A stretch of 64,000 bases of DNA from FEN-1219 sp963817615 (GTDB taxonomy: Bacteria > Pseudomonadota > Gammaproteobacteria > Steroidobacterales > Rariloculaceae). The stretch is from the NCBI GenBank assembly GCA_963817615.1, contig CAWFPH010000003.1:1116001-1180000 (forward strand), read 5' to 3'. Within the stretch, counting starts at the first letter, position 1. The number at the start of each line of letters is the position of its first letter. The position numbers were made by a program, and so were the translations under genes. A model generated the notes under the pieces. The model searched no databases and was not told the origin of the DNA. It worked only from the letters and a program-made list of their open reading frames with translations. Positions 42,781 to 51,396 of this stretch are shown piece after piece.

Positions 42781-44207
42781 TAGCGCAACTTCGCGAGCTT
42801 CGCACCGCCGTTGCCGAATTCGAGGCCGGTGACTTTGCCGCGCGCGTCGATTTGGAAGGACGCGGTGACGCGGCAGTCGGAGCAGGCGAACGCCGTGGCG
42901 GACACCGCGTTGAGCTCGTATGCCTGGTCCGCCGTTTTACCGAGGAGGCCGTCGCCGCGCTGCTCGACCTCGAAGACGACCGCGGACGCGCCGTAGCCGC
43001 CGACGAACTTCGCGAGATCCTTCGCCGTCAAGTGCACGGGCGAGGCGAAGTCCTTCGGGTCGAGCTTCATGTCCTCGACCAGCGACCGCAGAGCCGGATC
43101 GTTCGGCGAAAGGAGCAGCCCCCGCTTCAACCTCTCGATCATCAGCGGCCGGTTCCCCATCTGCGCATAGAGGCGAGCGGCATAGTAAAGACCGCTCAGG
43201 CTGTCGGGAGAGGCGCCGAGCGCCTTGTTGATTACCTGTTCCGCCTCCGGGAAGCGCTTGAAACGCGCGAGCTGACCGAACGCACCGAACAACACTTCGT
43301 CGGGAACCGGCACCGGAAATCCGAGCCACGCCGCGAGCTCGGCGTAGTGCTTGTCGATCACCGTCAAGCCGCCTTGCTCGTATAGCTTGAATGGATCGTC
43401 GACGTCCCAGCCGTCGAAGATGAAGCGCAAGCCCTCGTCCAAGCTGCGCAACGGAACGGCCGCGTGCGATTCGTTCGTGGTGCGCAACGTGAAGCGCAGG
43501 TCTAACAGGCGGGCCGCACGATTCTGCAAGTGCGAGGACAGCTCCCAAGCGCCGGTGAGGTTCGTTCCGGTGCCATTGTCCGTGGCCATGAAGATCGCCG
43601 CGTTCAGTTTCCGATCTTTGTGCTCCTCGAGGAAGGCGGCGATCTTTTTTGGGAGCTCGGGGTTGTCACCGAACGCCGCGGCCATCACGACGTAGCCGCG
43701 AAATGCTTCCGGTGCGTCGATCAGCGAATAGAGCGCGAACAGCCCCGCGTACGAGTGGCCCGCGAGCACTCGATACGGCTGCGTGCGGTAATCGCGATCG
43801 ATCGTCGGCAGCAGCTCGTCCCTGACGAATTTCAGGAACGGCGACGTGCCCGGCGCCGCCGTCGAGTCGAGGTCGCGGAATCGGTCGACGTTCGGGATGC
43901 CCACCACGAGCATCGGAGGAATCTTGCCGGCGGCGGCGAGGAGATCCACCGTCGCGCTCGCGTGCTGGAAGAGCGACTCGCCGTCGAGCACGACGAGCAC
44001 CGGATAGCGCGCGTTGCTGATGTCGTAATTCGCCGGGCGATGCACGAAATATGGGCGCACGTCGCCCATGCTCTGCGAGCGCAGCTGCAAGCGCTGGCCC
44101 ACGACGACGGGAGTGCCGGCGGCGCTCGGCTGGGCCGCAACGTAGCAACCGGTCACGCCGAGCGGGAGCGCGACAAGACTCGATACGAGTGCCGATCGAA
44201 GAGTCAT
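42780..44207 (-). CDS. Lipoprotein esterase (Fes/IroE-like) with C-terminal extension
   Basis: This 475-residue protein is a predicted lipoprotein: the signal core ends in VTGC with lipid-attachment Cys21. The start at 44207 follows GGGGG. The esterase domain has 'RYPVLVVLDGESLF' and the nucleophile motif GHSYAG (Ser152), with 'TNESHAAVPLRSLDEGL' supplying the likely catalytic His, as in siderophore-esterase-like proteins. From about residue 330 a TPR-like stretch follows ('LGASPDSLSGLYYAARLYAQ'), and then a beta-rich tail with 'FACSDCRV'. The substrate is unknown. An AT-rich segment of about 60 bp lies upstream. Confidence 0.84.
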   Translation of the reverse strand: MTLRSALVSSLVALPLGVTGCYVAAQPSAAGTPVVVGQRLQLRSQSMGDVRPYFVHRPANYDISNARYPVLVVLDGESLFQHASATVDLLAAAGKIPPMLVVGIPNVDRFRDLDSTAAPGTSPFLKFVRDELLPTIDRDYRTQPYRVLAGHSYAGLFALYSLIDAPEAFRGYVVMAAAFGDNPELPKKIAAFLEEHKDRKLNAAIFMATDNGTGTNLTGAWELSSHLQNRAARLLDLRFTLRTTNESHAAVPLRSLDEGLRFIFDGWDVDDPFKLYEQGGLTVIDKHYAELAAWLGFPVPVPDEVLFGAFGQLARFKRFPEAEQVINKALGASPDSLSGLYYAARLYAQMGNRPLMIERLKRGLLLSPNDPALRSLVEDMKLDPKDFASPVHLTAKDLAKFVGGYGASAVVFEVEQRGDGLLGKTADQAYELNAVSATAFACSDCRVTASFQIDARGKVTGLEFGNGGAKLAKLR

Positions 44208-44337
44208 CGTGATCCCCCACGGCATTGAACGCACACGAGGTCGTTCGCGGACCACTCCCAACGCCCGCGGAACCACGCTTTAATTTCTTTTTATTCAATA
44301 AGCTACAGAGCTAATTTGCTCGGTAACATGAATAAAT

Positions 44338-44413
<76 letters not shown>

Positions 44414-44425
44414 TCGAGGGGCGCC

Positions 44426-44454
44426 ATTCTAGCCGCGGGACGGAGGGCCGGCAA
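44426..44454 (-). promoter_or_regulatory. Candidate sigma-70 promoter for tRNA-Gly
   Basis: On the minus strand TTGCCG (44454-44449) and TAGAAT (44431-44426) are separated by 17 bases. Transcription would start a few bases before the tRNA 5' end at 44413. Part of the site lies over or just after the end of pgsA. Confidence 0.5.
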
Positions 44455-44456
44455 TC

Positions 44457-45017
44457 TCAGTCGCTCGCCCGCAAGATCGGCCAGGCGGCCCGCAGATATT
44501 CGACCATCGACCACAACGTAAGACCCGCCGCAAGGAACAGCAGGAGCTGGCCGAACATGTACACGTCGCGGCCGAACATCGGCTCTCGGTACAGCATCAG
44601 GCTGATGCCGAGGATCTGGAAAGTGGTCTTGAGCTTGCCGACGAAGTTCACGGCTACCCTCGCCCGCGCACCGATCTGCGACATCCATTCCCGCAGCGCC
44701 GAAACCGTGATCTCCCGGCCGATGATGATTGCCGCGACGAGCGCAAGCCACAGGTCGGGATCCGACTGCACGAGCAGCACGAGCGCGGTCGATACGACGA
44801 GCTTGTCCGCGACCGGATCGAGGAACGCGCCGAAGTTCGACGTCTGGCCGAGCCGCCGCGCAAGATAGCCGTCGAGGTAGTCGGTGATGCCGGCAAGCGC
44901 GAACAAGAGCCCGGCCCCCGGGCGCGCCCACGGCACCGGCAGATAGAACACCAGCACGACGAGCGGGACCGCGACGATCCTGATCCAAGTCAAAGCATTC
45001 GGCAGATTGAAGCGCAT
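44457..45017 (-). CDS. pgsA: CDP-diacylglycerol--glycerol-3-phosphate 3-phosphatidyltransferase
   Basis: This is the committed step of phosphatidylglycerol synthesis in the inner membrane. It has 186 residues, the normal size. The CDP-alcohol phosphotransferase motif is complete: Asp46, Asp49-Gly50, Ala53-Arg54, Gly63, Asp67 and Asp71 in 'TDYLDGYLARRLGQTSNFG' and 'AFLDPVADK'. Four to six hydrophobic helices are seen. It lies 12 bp after uvrC and is followed by tRNA-Gly, the same order as in E. coli. Confidence 0.95.
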   Translation of the reverse strand: MRFNLPNALTWIRIVAVPLVVLVFYLPVPWARPGAGLLFALAGITDYLDGYLARRLGQTSNFGAFLDPVADKLVVSTALVLLVQSDPDLWLALVAAIIIGREITVSALREWMSQIGARARVAVNFVGKLKTTFQILGISLMLYREPMFGRDVYMFGQLLLFLAAGLTLWSMVEYLRAAWPILRASD

Positions 45018-45029
45018 CGTCGGCGGCCG

Positions 45030-46958
45030 TCAGTCGGCGTGAAAGTGCTCATAAATCGTCTCCGCGAGCTGCCGCGAAATCCCCTTTACCCGCTCGAGAT
45101 CGTCGATGCCGGCGCGCGCGACCGCCTGCAATCCGCCGAACTGGCGCAGCAGCTCGCGGCGCCGCTTGGGGCCGAGCCCCCGGATATCCTCGAGGGCCGA
45201 GTGCATGCGGCGCTTGCCGCGCCGCGCGCGATGCCCGGTGATCGCGAAACGGTGCGCCTCGTCGCGCAGCTGTTGGATCAAGTGTAATGCCGGAGAGCTC
45301 GGCGACAACTTGAGCGGCGCCGATCGACCCGCGACGTACAACGTCTCTCGGCCCGGCTTGCGGTCGAGACCCTTCGCGACGCCGACCACGCAGACGCCCT
45401 CGATCGCAAGCTCGCTCAGCACACCGAGCGCCTGCGCGAGCTGCCCCGCCCCACCGTCGATCAGCAACACATCGGGGATCGGCACGTCGCCTTGCTTCAC
45501 GCGCGCGTAGCGCCGCGCGAGCACCTGCGCCATCGCGCCGTAGTCGTCGCCGGCCGCGACACCCTCGATGTTGAAGCGGCGATAGTCCGATTTCAGCGGG
45601 CCCTCGGTGCCGAACACGACGCACGAAGCGACCGTCGCCTCGCCGCCGGTGTGGCTGATGTCGAAGCACTCGAGCCGGCTCGGCGGCTCATCGAGCTCGA
45701 GGACCGCACCGAGCGCCTCGAGCTGCGCGTCGAACGATGCGCTCGACTGGTAGCGCAGCTCCGCACCGTGCCGCGCGTTCGTGACGGCCATCTCGACCCA
45801 TCGCGCGCGGTCCCCGCGAACCTTCGACTTGATCTGCACCTTGTGGCCCGAGCGCTCGCTCAACAGCTCGCCGAGCATCGCGGCCTCCGGCACCGTACGG
45901 CTCGCGAGGATCTCTTTCGGCGCCTCGCGGCCCGCGTAGTACTGCAACAGAAAGGCCCGGATGATTTCGTCGTCATCGGCGCCGCGGGCGATCTTCGGGA
46001 AGAAATTGCGGCTGCCGAGCGAGCGGCCGCCGCGGAAGAACATCACGGCCACGCATACCACGCCGTGGTCCTCCGCTAGCCCCACGGCATCGAAGTCGCC
46101 GCTTCCGCGCGCCATGAGCTGTTGCGATTGCACGTTCTTCAGCTTCGAGAGCTGATCGCGGTATTGCGCGGCGCGCTCGAACTTGAGCTCGCGCGACGCC
46201 TGCTCCATGCGCGCGGCCAGGCGGTCGGTCACGACGTCGGCACGGCCCTCGAGAAACAGCACGGCGTGCTCGAGATCGCGCGCATAGTCCTCCGCCGAGA
46301 TCAGACCGACGCATGGCGCCGTGCAGCGCTCGATCTGGTGCTGCAGGCACGGCCGGCTTCGGTTCTCGAAGTAGCTGTCCTCGCATTGGCGCAGCTGGAA
46401 CAGCTTCTGGAGCTGATTGAGCGTCTCTCGGACCGCCCCTGCGCTCGGATACGGCCCGAACAGCCGGCCCTTGGCCGTGCGCGGTCCGCGATAGAACTTC
46501 AGCCGCGGGAACGCATGCGCCGTATCGAGATGAATGTACGGATAACTCTTGTCGTCGCGCAGCACGACGTTGAAGCGCGGTCGATGCTGCTTGATCAAGT
46601 TGTACTCGAGCATCAACGCCTCGATCTCGGTACGAGTGACCGTGACCTCGACGCCGGCCGCCGTCCGCACGAGCGCAATGGTCTTCGCATCCTGCGCACG
46701 CCCGCCGCGAAAATAGCTCGTGACCCGGCGCCGCAGATCGCGTGCTTTGCCGACGTAGATCACCTCACCGGCTGCGTCGAGCATTCGGTAGACACCCGGC
46801 TTGTGAGTGAGATGGCGTAACACCGTCTCGGGGTCGAACGCCCCTGTCGCCGACGCCGGAGGCGGCTCGCCGACGGCCGGCGAGGGCTCGGCCGGCCGTT
46901 CGTCGCAACGAGCTTCACGTGCGGCGTCCGTCTCGCGGTGTGTCGAATCGCAGCTCAT
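45030..46958 (-). CDS. uvrC: Excinuclease ABC subunit C
   Basis: This is the dual-incision nuclease of nucleotide excision repair. From the ATG at 46958 it has 642 residues, a little longer than usual because of a roughly 35-residue acidic, Pro/Ala-rich N-terminal extension. Then comes the GIY-YIG domain ('KPGVYRMLDAAGEVIYVGKA'), the UVR motif region ('RMEQASRELKFERAAQYRDQ'), the RNase H-like nuclease with 'LLIDGGAGQLAQAL', and a C-terminal helix-hairpin-helix pair ('IRGLGPKRRRELLRQFGGL'). It follows the uracil-DNA glycosylase by 7 bp. Confidence 0.95.
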   Translation of the reverse strand: MSCDSTHRETDAAREARCDERPAEPSPAVGEPPPASATGAFDPETVLRHLTHKPGVYRMLDAAGEVIYVGKARDLRRRVTSYFRGGRAQDAKTIALVRTAAGVEVTVTRTEIEALMLEYNLIKQHRPRFNVVLRDDKSYPYIHLDTAHAFPRLKFYRGPRTAKGRLFGPYPSAGAVRETLNQLQKLFQLRQCEDSYFENRSRPCLQHQIERCTAPCVGLISAEDYARDLEHAVLFLEGRADVVTDRLAARMEQASRELKFERAAQYRDQLSKLKNVQSQQLMARGSGDFDAVGLAEDHGVVCVAVMFFRGGRSLGSRNFFPKIARGADDDEIIRAFLLQYYAGREAPKEILASRTVPEAAMLGELLSERSGHKVQIKSKVRGDRARWVEMAVTNARHGAELRYQSSASFDAQLEALGAVLELDEPPSRLECFDISHTGGEATVASCVVFGTEGPLKSDYRRFNIEGVAAGDDYGAMAQVLARRYARVKQGDVPIPDVLLIDGGAGQLAQALGVLSELAIEGVCVVGVAKGLDRKPGRETLYVAGRSAPLKLSPSSPALHLIQQLRDEAHRFAITGHRARRGKRRMHSALEDIRGLGPKRRRELLRQFGGLQAVARAGIDDLERVKGISRQLAETIYEHFHAD

Positions 46959-46965
46959 CGATCGG

Positions 46966-47670
46966 TCAATCTTCTCGGGACAAGGCCAACGCACGCGCGA
47001 GCACTGCAGCGAACATCTCGGCCGTCAACCGCCCCGTCTGCGTGTTGTACCGGCTGCAGTGATAAGAATCGACTAGCTTGCGCCCATCGGGCAGCGCGTA
47101 CACCCGGCCATGCCCGAACGGGTATACATTGAGCTTGAGCTTCCGCGCCCGCAACACCGCCCGGTGCGCAATCGCGCCGAGCGCGACCGCGACGGTCCAG
47201 ACGCGGCAGGTCGCCAGCTCCGCGGCCAGAAAGCGATTGCAGGTATCGACCTCGGCCGTTGTGGGCTTGTTCGCGGGCGGCAGACATTTGACGGCGTTCG
47301 TGATCCGGCAGTTCCGCAGCGCGAGGCCGTCGCCGCGTGCAGTCGAGCGCGGCCGGGTCGCAAGATTCAAGTCGTGCAGCGTCCGGTACAGCAGTAACCC
47401 GGCGTGGTCTCCCGTGAACGGCCGGCCGGTTGCATTCGCGCCGTGCGCGCCCGGCGCGAGCCCGACGATCACGAGCTTGGCCGCGGGGTCGCCGAAAGGC
47501 CCCACCGGTGCGTTGTAGTAATCTGGATGAGACGTGCGCATCGATTCGAGGTGGGCCGCGAGCCGCGGGCAACGGGTGCAGCCCGGCTCGAACACCGCGG
47601 GCGGCCAGTCCTGCTCGCTCGAACGCGCACGTTTTCGACGAGCGCCGCGCGCAAGCGTCGACTCAGACAT
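46966..47670 (-). CDS. Uracil-DNA glycosylase, family 4/5 iron-sulfur type
   Basis: This enzyme removes uracil or other deaminated bases from DNA. It has 234 residues. Four cysteines fit a [4Fe-4S] cluster: Cys31 and Cys34 ('PGCTRCPRL') and a pair in 'KCLPPANKPTTAEVDTC'. Motif 1 is 'GLAPGAHGANATGRPFTG' (70-87), of family 5 (UDGb) type. Motif 2 reads 'SYHCSRYNTQTGRL', where Cys replaces the usual Pro of HPS. It shares a probable operon with uvrC and pgsA, a DNA-repair linkage. Confidence 0.88.
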   Translation of the reverse strand: MSESTLARGARRKRARSSEQDWPPAVFEPGCTRCPRLAAHLESMRTSHPDYYNAPVGPFGDPAAKLVIVGLAPGAHGANATGRPFTGDHAGLLLYRTLHDLNLATRPRSTARGDGLALRNCRITNAVKCLPPANKPTTAEVDTCNRFLAAELATCRVWTVAVALGAIAHRAVLRARKLKLNVYPFGHGRVYALPDGRKLVDSYHCSRYNTQTGRLTAEMFAAVLARALALSRED

Positions 47671-47703
47671 CGGTGCAGTCGCCGCGACTCATCGGCCGCG
47701 AGC

Positions 47704-49062
47704 TCAATCGTGCGTTTGCAGGCGTCCGCCGATCAGCATCGCGATCTCCATCGCCTGCTCGTAGTTGAGCCGCGGGTCGACCTGCGACTTGTACGCGCGG
47801 GCGAGATCGGATTCCTTCAGGCCGCGCGCACCGCCGATGCACTCGGTTACGTTGTCGCCCGTGAGCTCGAGGTGCACGCCGCCCAAGTAGCTGCCCTGCT
47901 CCTGGTGAATGCGGAACGCCGAGCGCAACTCGGCGCGGATGTTGTCGAAACGGCGCGTCTTGTAGCCGTCTGCCGTCGTCTCCGTGTTGCCGTGCATCGG
48001 ATCACAAACCCACAGCACTCGGGAGCCCGACGCACGCACCGCGCGAATCACTCGCGGCAGGTGGGACTCGATGTTCTTAGCGCCAAAGCGCGTGATCAAC
48101 GTGAGCCGGCCGGGCTCGTTGTTCGGGTTGAGCACATGGACCAGTTGCTGCAGCTGCTCGTCGCTCGCGCTCGTGCCGATCTTCACCGCCATCGGATTCG
48201 CGATGCCGCGGAAGTATTCGACGTGCGCCCCGCTCATGTCGGCCGTCCGCATGCCGATCCATGGAAAGTGCGTCGTCAGGTTGTACCAGCGTTGCCGGTG
48301 CTGCAGGAAGCGCGTTTGGGCCTGCTCGTACGGCAGATGCAGCCCCTCGTGCGACGTGTAGAACTCCACGCGATGCGTGCGGTGCATCGGCTCGCCCGTG
48401 ATGGCCTCGAAGAACTCGAGCGAGTCGGATACGGTCTGTACGAGTTTGTGGTAATCCGCCGCAGCCGCCGACTCGCCTACGAACGCGAGATCCCAGTTCT
48501 CCGGATGATGCAGGTCGGCGAAGCCGCCGTCGATCAACGAACGCACGAAGTTCAGCGTAAGCGCCGCGCGCTCGTAACCGCGCAGCATCAGCGAGGGATC
48601 CGGCTCGCGGTCGGGCGCCGTGAACGGCATGCGGTTGATCAAGTCGCCGCGGTAGCTCGGCAGCGACGTGCCGTCCTTCGTCTCGAGATCCGCGCTGCGC
48701 GGCTTCGCGTATTGGCCGGCCATCCGGCCGACTCGAATGATCGGCTTCTTGAGCCCCACGAGCATCACGAGCGACATCTGCAGCAGAATCTTGAGCTTCT
48801 GCACGATGTTGTCGGAGCTACATTCGTCGAAATTCTCGGCGCAATCGCCGCCCTGCAGCAGGAACGCCTCGCCGCGCTGAGCAGCCGCGAGCTGCTCCTT
48901 GAGGTGCTCGACTTCCCACGTCGTCACGATCGGCGGTAGCTGCGCGAGCTGAGCAATGGCCGCGTCGAGTTGCTCGCGGCTGCGGTAGGTGGGTTGCTGG
49001 GCGGCCGGACGGCTTTGCCAGCTCGCCGGGTGCCAATCGGTCGGTACGCGTGCCTGGGTCAT
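47704..49062 (-). CDS. 3-deoxy-7-phosphoheptulonate synthase, class II
   Basis: This is the first enzyme of aromatic amino-acid synthesis, joining phosphoenolpyruvate and erythrose 4-phosphate. It has 452 residues, the plant-type class II length. Visible features are 'LLQGGDCAENFDECS' near residue 88, 'KPIIRVGRMAGQYAKPRS', 'HYP'-equivalent 'FYTSHEGLHLPYEQA', 'WVCDPMHGNTETTADGYKTR' and 'ECIGGARGL'. It is followed by the glycosylase-uvrC genes on the same strand. A candidate promoter lies 40-70 bp upstream. Confidence 0.94.
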   Translation of the reverse strand: MTQARVPTDWHPASWQSRPAAQQPTYRSREQLDAAIAQLAQLPPIVTTWEVEHLKEQLAAAQRGEAFLLQGGDCAENFDECSSDNIVQKLKILLQMSLVMLVGLKKPIIRVGRMAGQYAKPRSADLETKDGTSLPSYRGDLINRMPFTAPDREPDPSLMLRGYERAALTLNFVRSLIDGGFADLHHPENWDLAFVGESAAAADYHKLVQTVSDSLEFFEAITGEPMHRTHRVEFYTSHEGLHLPYEQAQTRFLQHRQRWYNLTTHFPWIGMRTADMSGAHVEYFRGIANPMAVKIGTSASDEQLQQLVHVLNPNNEPGRLTLITRFGAKNIESHLPRVIRAVRASGSRVLWVCDPMHGNTETTADGYKTRRFDNIRAELRSAFRIHQEQGSYLGGVHLELTGDNVTECIGGARGLKESDLARAYKSQVDPRLNYEQAMEIAMLIGGRLQTHD

Positions 49063-49105
49063 TGCGGATCAGCCGATTGCGCGGCGGCCTTGAGCAAATC
49101 GGCAC

Positions 49106-49133
49106 ACTATACAGGCGCGCCGACTGTGGCCAA
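49106..49133 (-). promoter_or_regulatory. Candidate sigma-70 promoter for the DAHP synthase gene
   Basis: On the minus strand TTGGCC (49133-49128) and TATAGT (49111-49106) are 16 bases apart, about 45 bases before the start codon at 49062. The -10 is a five-of-six match; the -35 is weaker. Confidence 0.4.
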
Positions 49134-49198
49134 AGAAATCGCCTCTGCGGCGCCGAAACGTGCGCGGCTGCTGCAGCCGCTGCTGGTATGATCGCTTC

Positions 49199-50578
49199 AT
49201 GGCGGCCGTTTACGCATCGTCGACCCGCCTGCCGTTCGCTGCGACCGCACTGGTTGCGGTCGGGCTCGCGGGCGCGCTGTACGGCGCAGGCGACGCGCGC
49301 ACCGCTACCCTGCTCACCGTTCACGACGCAATCGGCCCTGCGACGAGCCGCTACGTCACGCGCGGCATCGCGCAAGCTGCCGACAAAGGCGCGGAGCTCG
49401 TCGTGCTGGAGCTCGACACGCCGGGTGGCCTCGACACCGCGATGCGCGAGATCATCCGCGCGATCCTCGCCTCACCCGTGCCGGTCGTGACCTACGTCGC
49501 GCCGTCCGGCGCGCGCGCCGCGAGCGCGGGTACGTACATTCTCTATGCAAGCCACGTCGCCGCGATGGCGCCGGCCACGAACGTCGGCGCGGCCACACCG
49601 ATCTCGATCGGCGGCACCGAGTCGTCGTCGCCGCCTCGCGATTCGAGCAACGGAGACCAAAAAACCGATCAGGCGCCGCCCGAGCCCGGCACCGCATCCG
49701 AGCGCAAAGCCGTGAACGACGCCGTCGCCTACATCCGCAGCCTCGCCGAGCGCCGCGGCCGAAACGCCGACTGGGCGGAAAGCGCCGTGCGCTCTGCGGA
49801 GAGCCTGAGCGCGCAGGCCGCCCTCGACTTGGGCGTGATCGATCTCATCGCACCGGATCTCACGAGTCTGCTCGCACAGCTCGATGGCCGCCGCGTGATG
49901 CTCGCAGGGGGCGAGCACACGCTCGCCACGACGGGCCTCGTGCTCGAGCGCGTCGAGCCGGACTGGACCACGAGGCTGCTCGCCGTGATCAGCAATCCCA
50001 CCGTCGCCTACATCCTGATGCTGCTCGGCATCTATGGGCTCGTGTTCGAAGGGTACAACCCGGGCGCGATCCTTCCGGGCGTCGTGGGCGGCATCTCGTT
50101 GCTGCTGGCGCTGTTCGCGTTCCAGATTTTGCCGGTTAACTACGCGGGGCTCGCGTTGATCCTGCTCGGCATCGCGCTGCTCACCGCCGAGTTTTTCGTG
50201 CCGAGCTTCGGCGCGCTCGGCATCGGCGGCATCGCCGCCTTCGTGTTCGGCTCGGTGATCCTGATCGACTCGGACGTACCGGGCTACGGTGTGTCGATAC
50301 CGCTGATCGTGACGATTGCGGCCACCGGCGCCGTCGCGCTGCTCGGCATCATCTGGTTCGCGCTGCGCGCGCGGCGGTTGCCCGTCGTGAGCGGCACCGA
50401 GCAGCTGCTGCACATGACCGCGACCGCGCTCGCCGACTTCGAGCACGAGGGCGACGTGCTCGTGCACGGTGAGCGGTGGCACGCGCGCACGACCGCGCCG
50501 ATCCACGCCGGTCAGTCGCTGCGCGTCGTGAAGGTCCAGGGGCTCGTGCTCGACGTCGAGCCGCGGGCCGACGGTTGA
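49199..50578 (+). CDS. NfeD-family membrane serine protease (ClpP-like, long form)
   Basis: This 459-residue protein is a membrane-bound protease that cleaves stomatin-like partners. It has an N-terminal signal/anchor, then a ClpP-type domain with 'ELVVLELDTPGGLDTAM' and the catalytic Ser109 in 'GARAASAGTYILYA'. A polar Ser/Pro-rich insert follows ('ESSSPPRDSSNGD'). Next come four or five membrane helices ('PTVAYILMLLGIYGLVFEGY') and a C-terminal OB-like NfeD domain. The next gene, 18 bp downstream, encodes a slipin, the expected partner. Confidence 0.93.
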   Translation: MAAVYASSTRLPFAATALVAVGLAGALYGAGDARTATLLTVHDAIGPATSRYVTRGIAQAADKGAELVVLELDTPGGLDTAMREIIRAILASPVPVVTYVAPSGARAASAGTYILYASHVAAMAPATNVGAATPISIGGTESSSPPRDSSNGDQKTDQAPPEPGTASERKAVNDAVAYIRSLAERRGRNADWAESAVRSAESLSAQAALDLGVIDLIAPDLTSLLAQLDGRRVMLAGGEHTLATTGLVLERVEPDWTTRLLAVISNPTVAYILMLLGIYGLVFEGYNPGAILPGVVGGISLLLALFAFQILPVNYAGLALILLGIALLTAEFFVPSFGALGIGGIAAFVFGSVILIDSDVPGYGVSIPLIVTIAATGAVALLGIIWFALRARRLPVVSGTEQLLHMTATALADFEHEGDVLVHGERWHARTTAPIHAGQSLRVVKVQGLVLDVEPRADG

Positions 50579-50596
50579 ACGCACCGAGGAGAGGCC

Positions 50597-51355
50597 ATGT
50601 TGCTGCAAATCGAACCATTCGTATTCGTCGTCATCGTCATCGCAGTCTTGGTATTCAGCGCGCTCAAGGTGCTACGCGAGTACGAGCGCGGCGTGATGTT
50701 CACGATCGGCAGGTTCAGCGGCGTGAAGGGGCCGGGTTTGATCATCGTCATCCCGGTGGTCCAGAAGATGGTGCGCGTCGACCTGCGCACGATCGTGATG
50801 GACGTGCCGACACAGGATGTGATCTCGCGCGACAACGTGTCGGTCAAGGTCAACGCGGTGCTCTACTTCCGCGTGATCGACGCGGAGAAGGCCATCATCC
50901 AAGTCGAGAACCGGGTCGAGGCCACGAGTCAGCTGGCGCAAACCACGCTGCGCTCCGTGCTCGGCCAGCACGATCTCGACGACATGCTTTCCGAACGCGA
51001 AAAGCTGAACGCCGACATCCAGGCGATTCTCGATCAGATCACGTCATCCTGGGGAATCAAGGTAAGCAACGTCGAGATCAAGCGCGTCGATCTCGACGAA
51101 AGCATGGTGCGCGCGATCGCGGCACAGGCCGAGGCCGAACGCACTCGCCGCGCGAAAGTGATTCATGCCGAAGGCGAGTTCCAGGCGTCGCAGCGCCTCT
51201 CCGAGGCGGCGAAGGTGCTCTCGGCTCATCCACAGGCGATGCAGCTGCGCTATCTGCAAACGCTGACCGAGATCTCCGGCGAGCGCAACTCGCACACCAT
51301 CGTGTTTCCCGTACCGCTCGATCTGATCAAGCCGATCCTGGACAAAATGACGTAG
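50597..51355 (+). CDS. Slipin (stomatin/prohibitin-family SPFH protein)
   Basis: This 252-residue protein has one N-terminal membrane helix followed by an SPFH/Band 7 domain: 'LREYERGVMFTIGRFSG', 'DVPTQDVISRDNVSVKVNAV' and 'RSVLGQHDLDDMLSER'. Slipins form membrane microdomain scaffolds and are cleaved by NfeD proteases. The pair with the preceding nfeD gene is conserved widely and supports co-transcription. An AGGAGAGG site precedes the ATG. Confidence 0.95.
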   Translation: MLLQIEPFVFVVIVIAVLVFSALKVLREYERGVMFTIGRFSGVKGPGLIIVIPVVQKMVRVDLRTIVMDVPTQDVISRDNVSVKVNAVLYFRVIDAEKAIIQVENRVEATSQLAQTTLRSVLGQHDLDDMLSEREKLNADIQAILDQITSSWGIKVSNVEIKRVDLDESMVRAIAAQAEAERTRRAKVIHAEGEFQASQRLSEAAKVLSAHPQAMQLRYLQTLTEISGERNSHTIVFPVPLDLIKPILDKMT

Positions 51356-51396
51356 CCCTGACGGGCCGTTGAGGAAGCGTGCCTCGCACGCAAGCC

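Noticed and set aside
42780..43385. Plus-strand open frame continuing from the decayed gene through the esterase region.
   Set aside because: From 42780 on it is the antisense of the esterase, with Arg-rich shadow composition. The minus-strand gene has signal peptide, lipobox and GHSYAG.
44281..44337. AT-rich segment with GAGCAAATTAGCTC as a terminator after the tRNA.
   Set aside because: The stem is only about 4 bp with no following T-run in the tRNA direction. It may instead be the esterase promoter region, but no convincing hexamers were fixed.
49090..49113. TTGAGC and TATACA as a plus-strand promoter for the NfeD gene.
   Set aside because: The spacing is only 12 bases, too short for a sigma-70 promoter.
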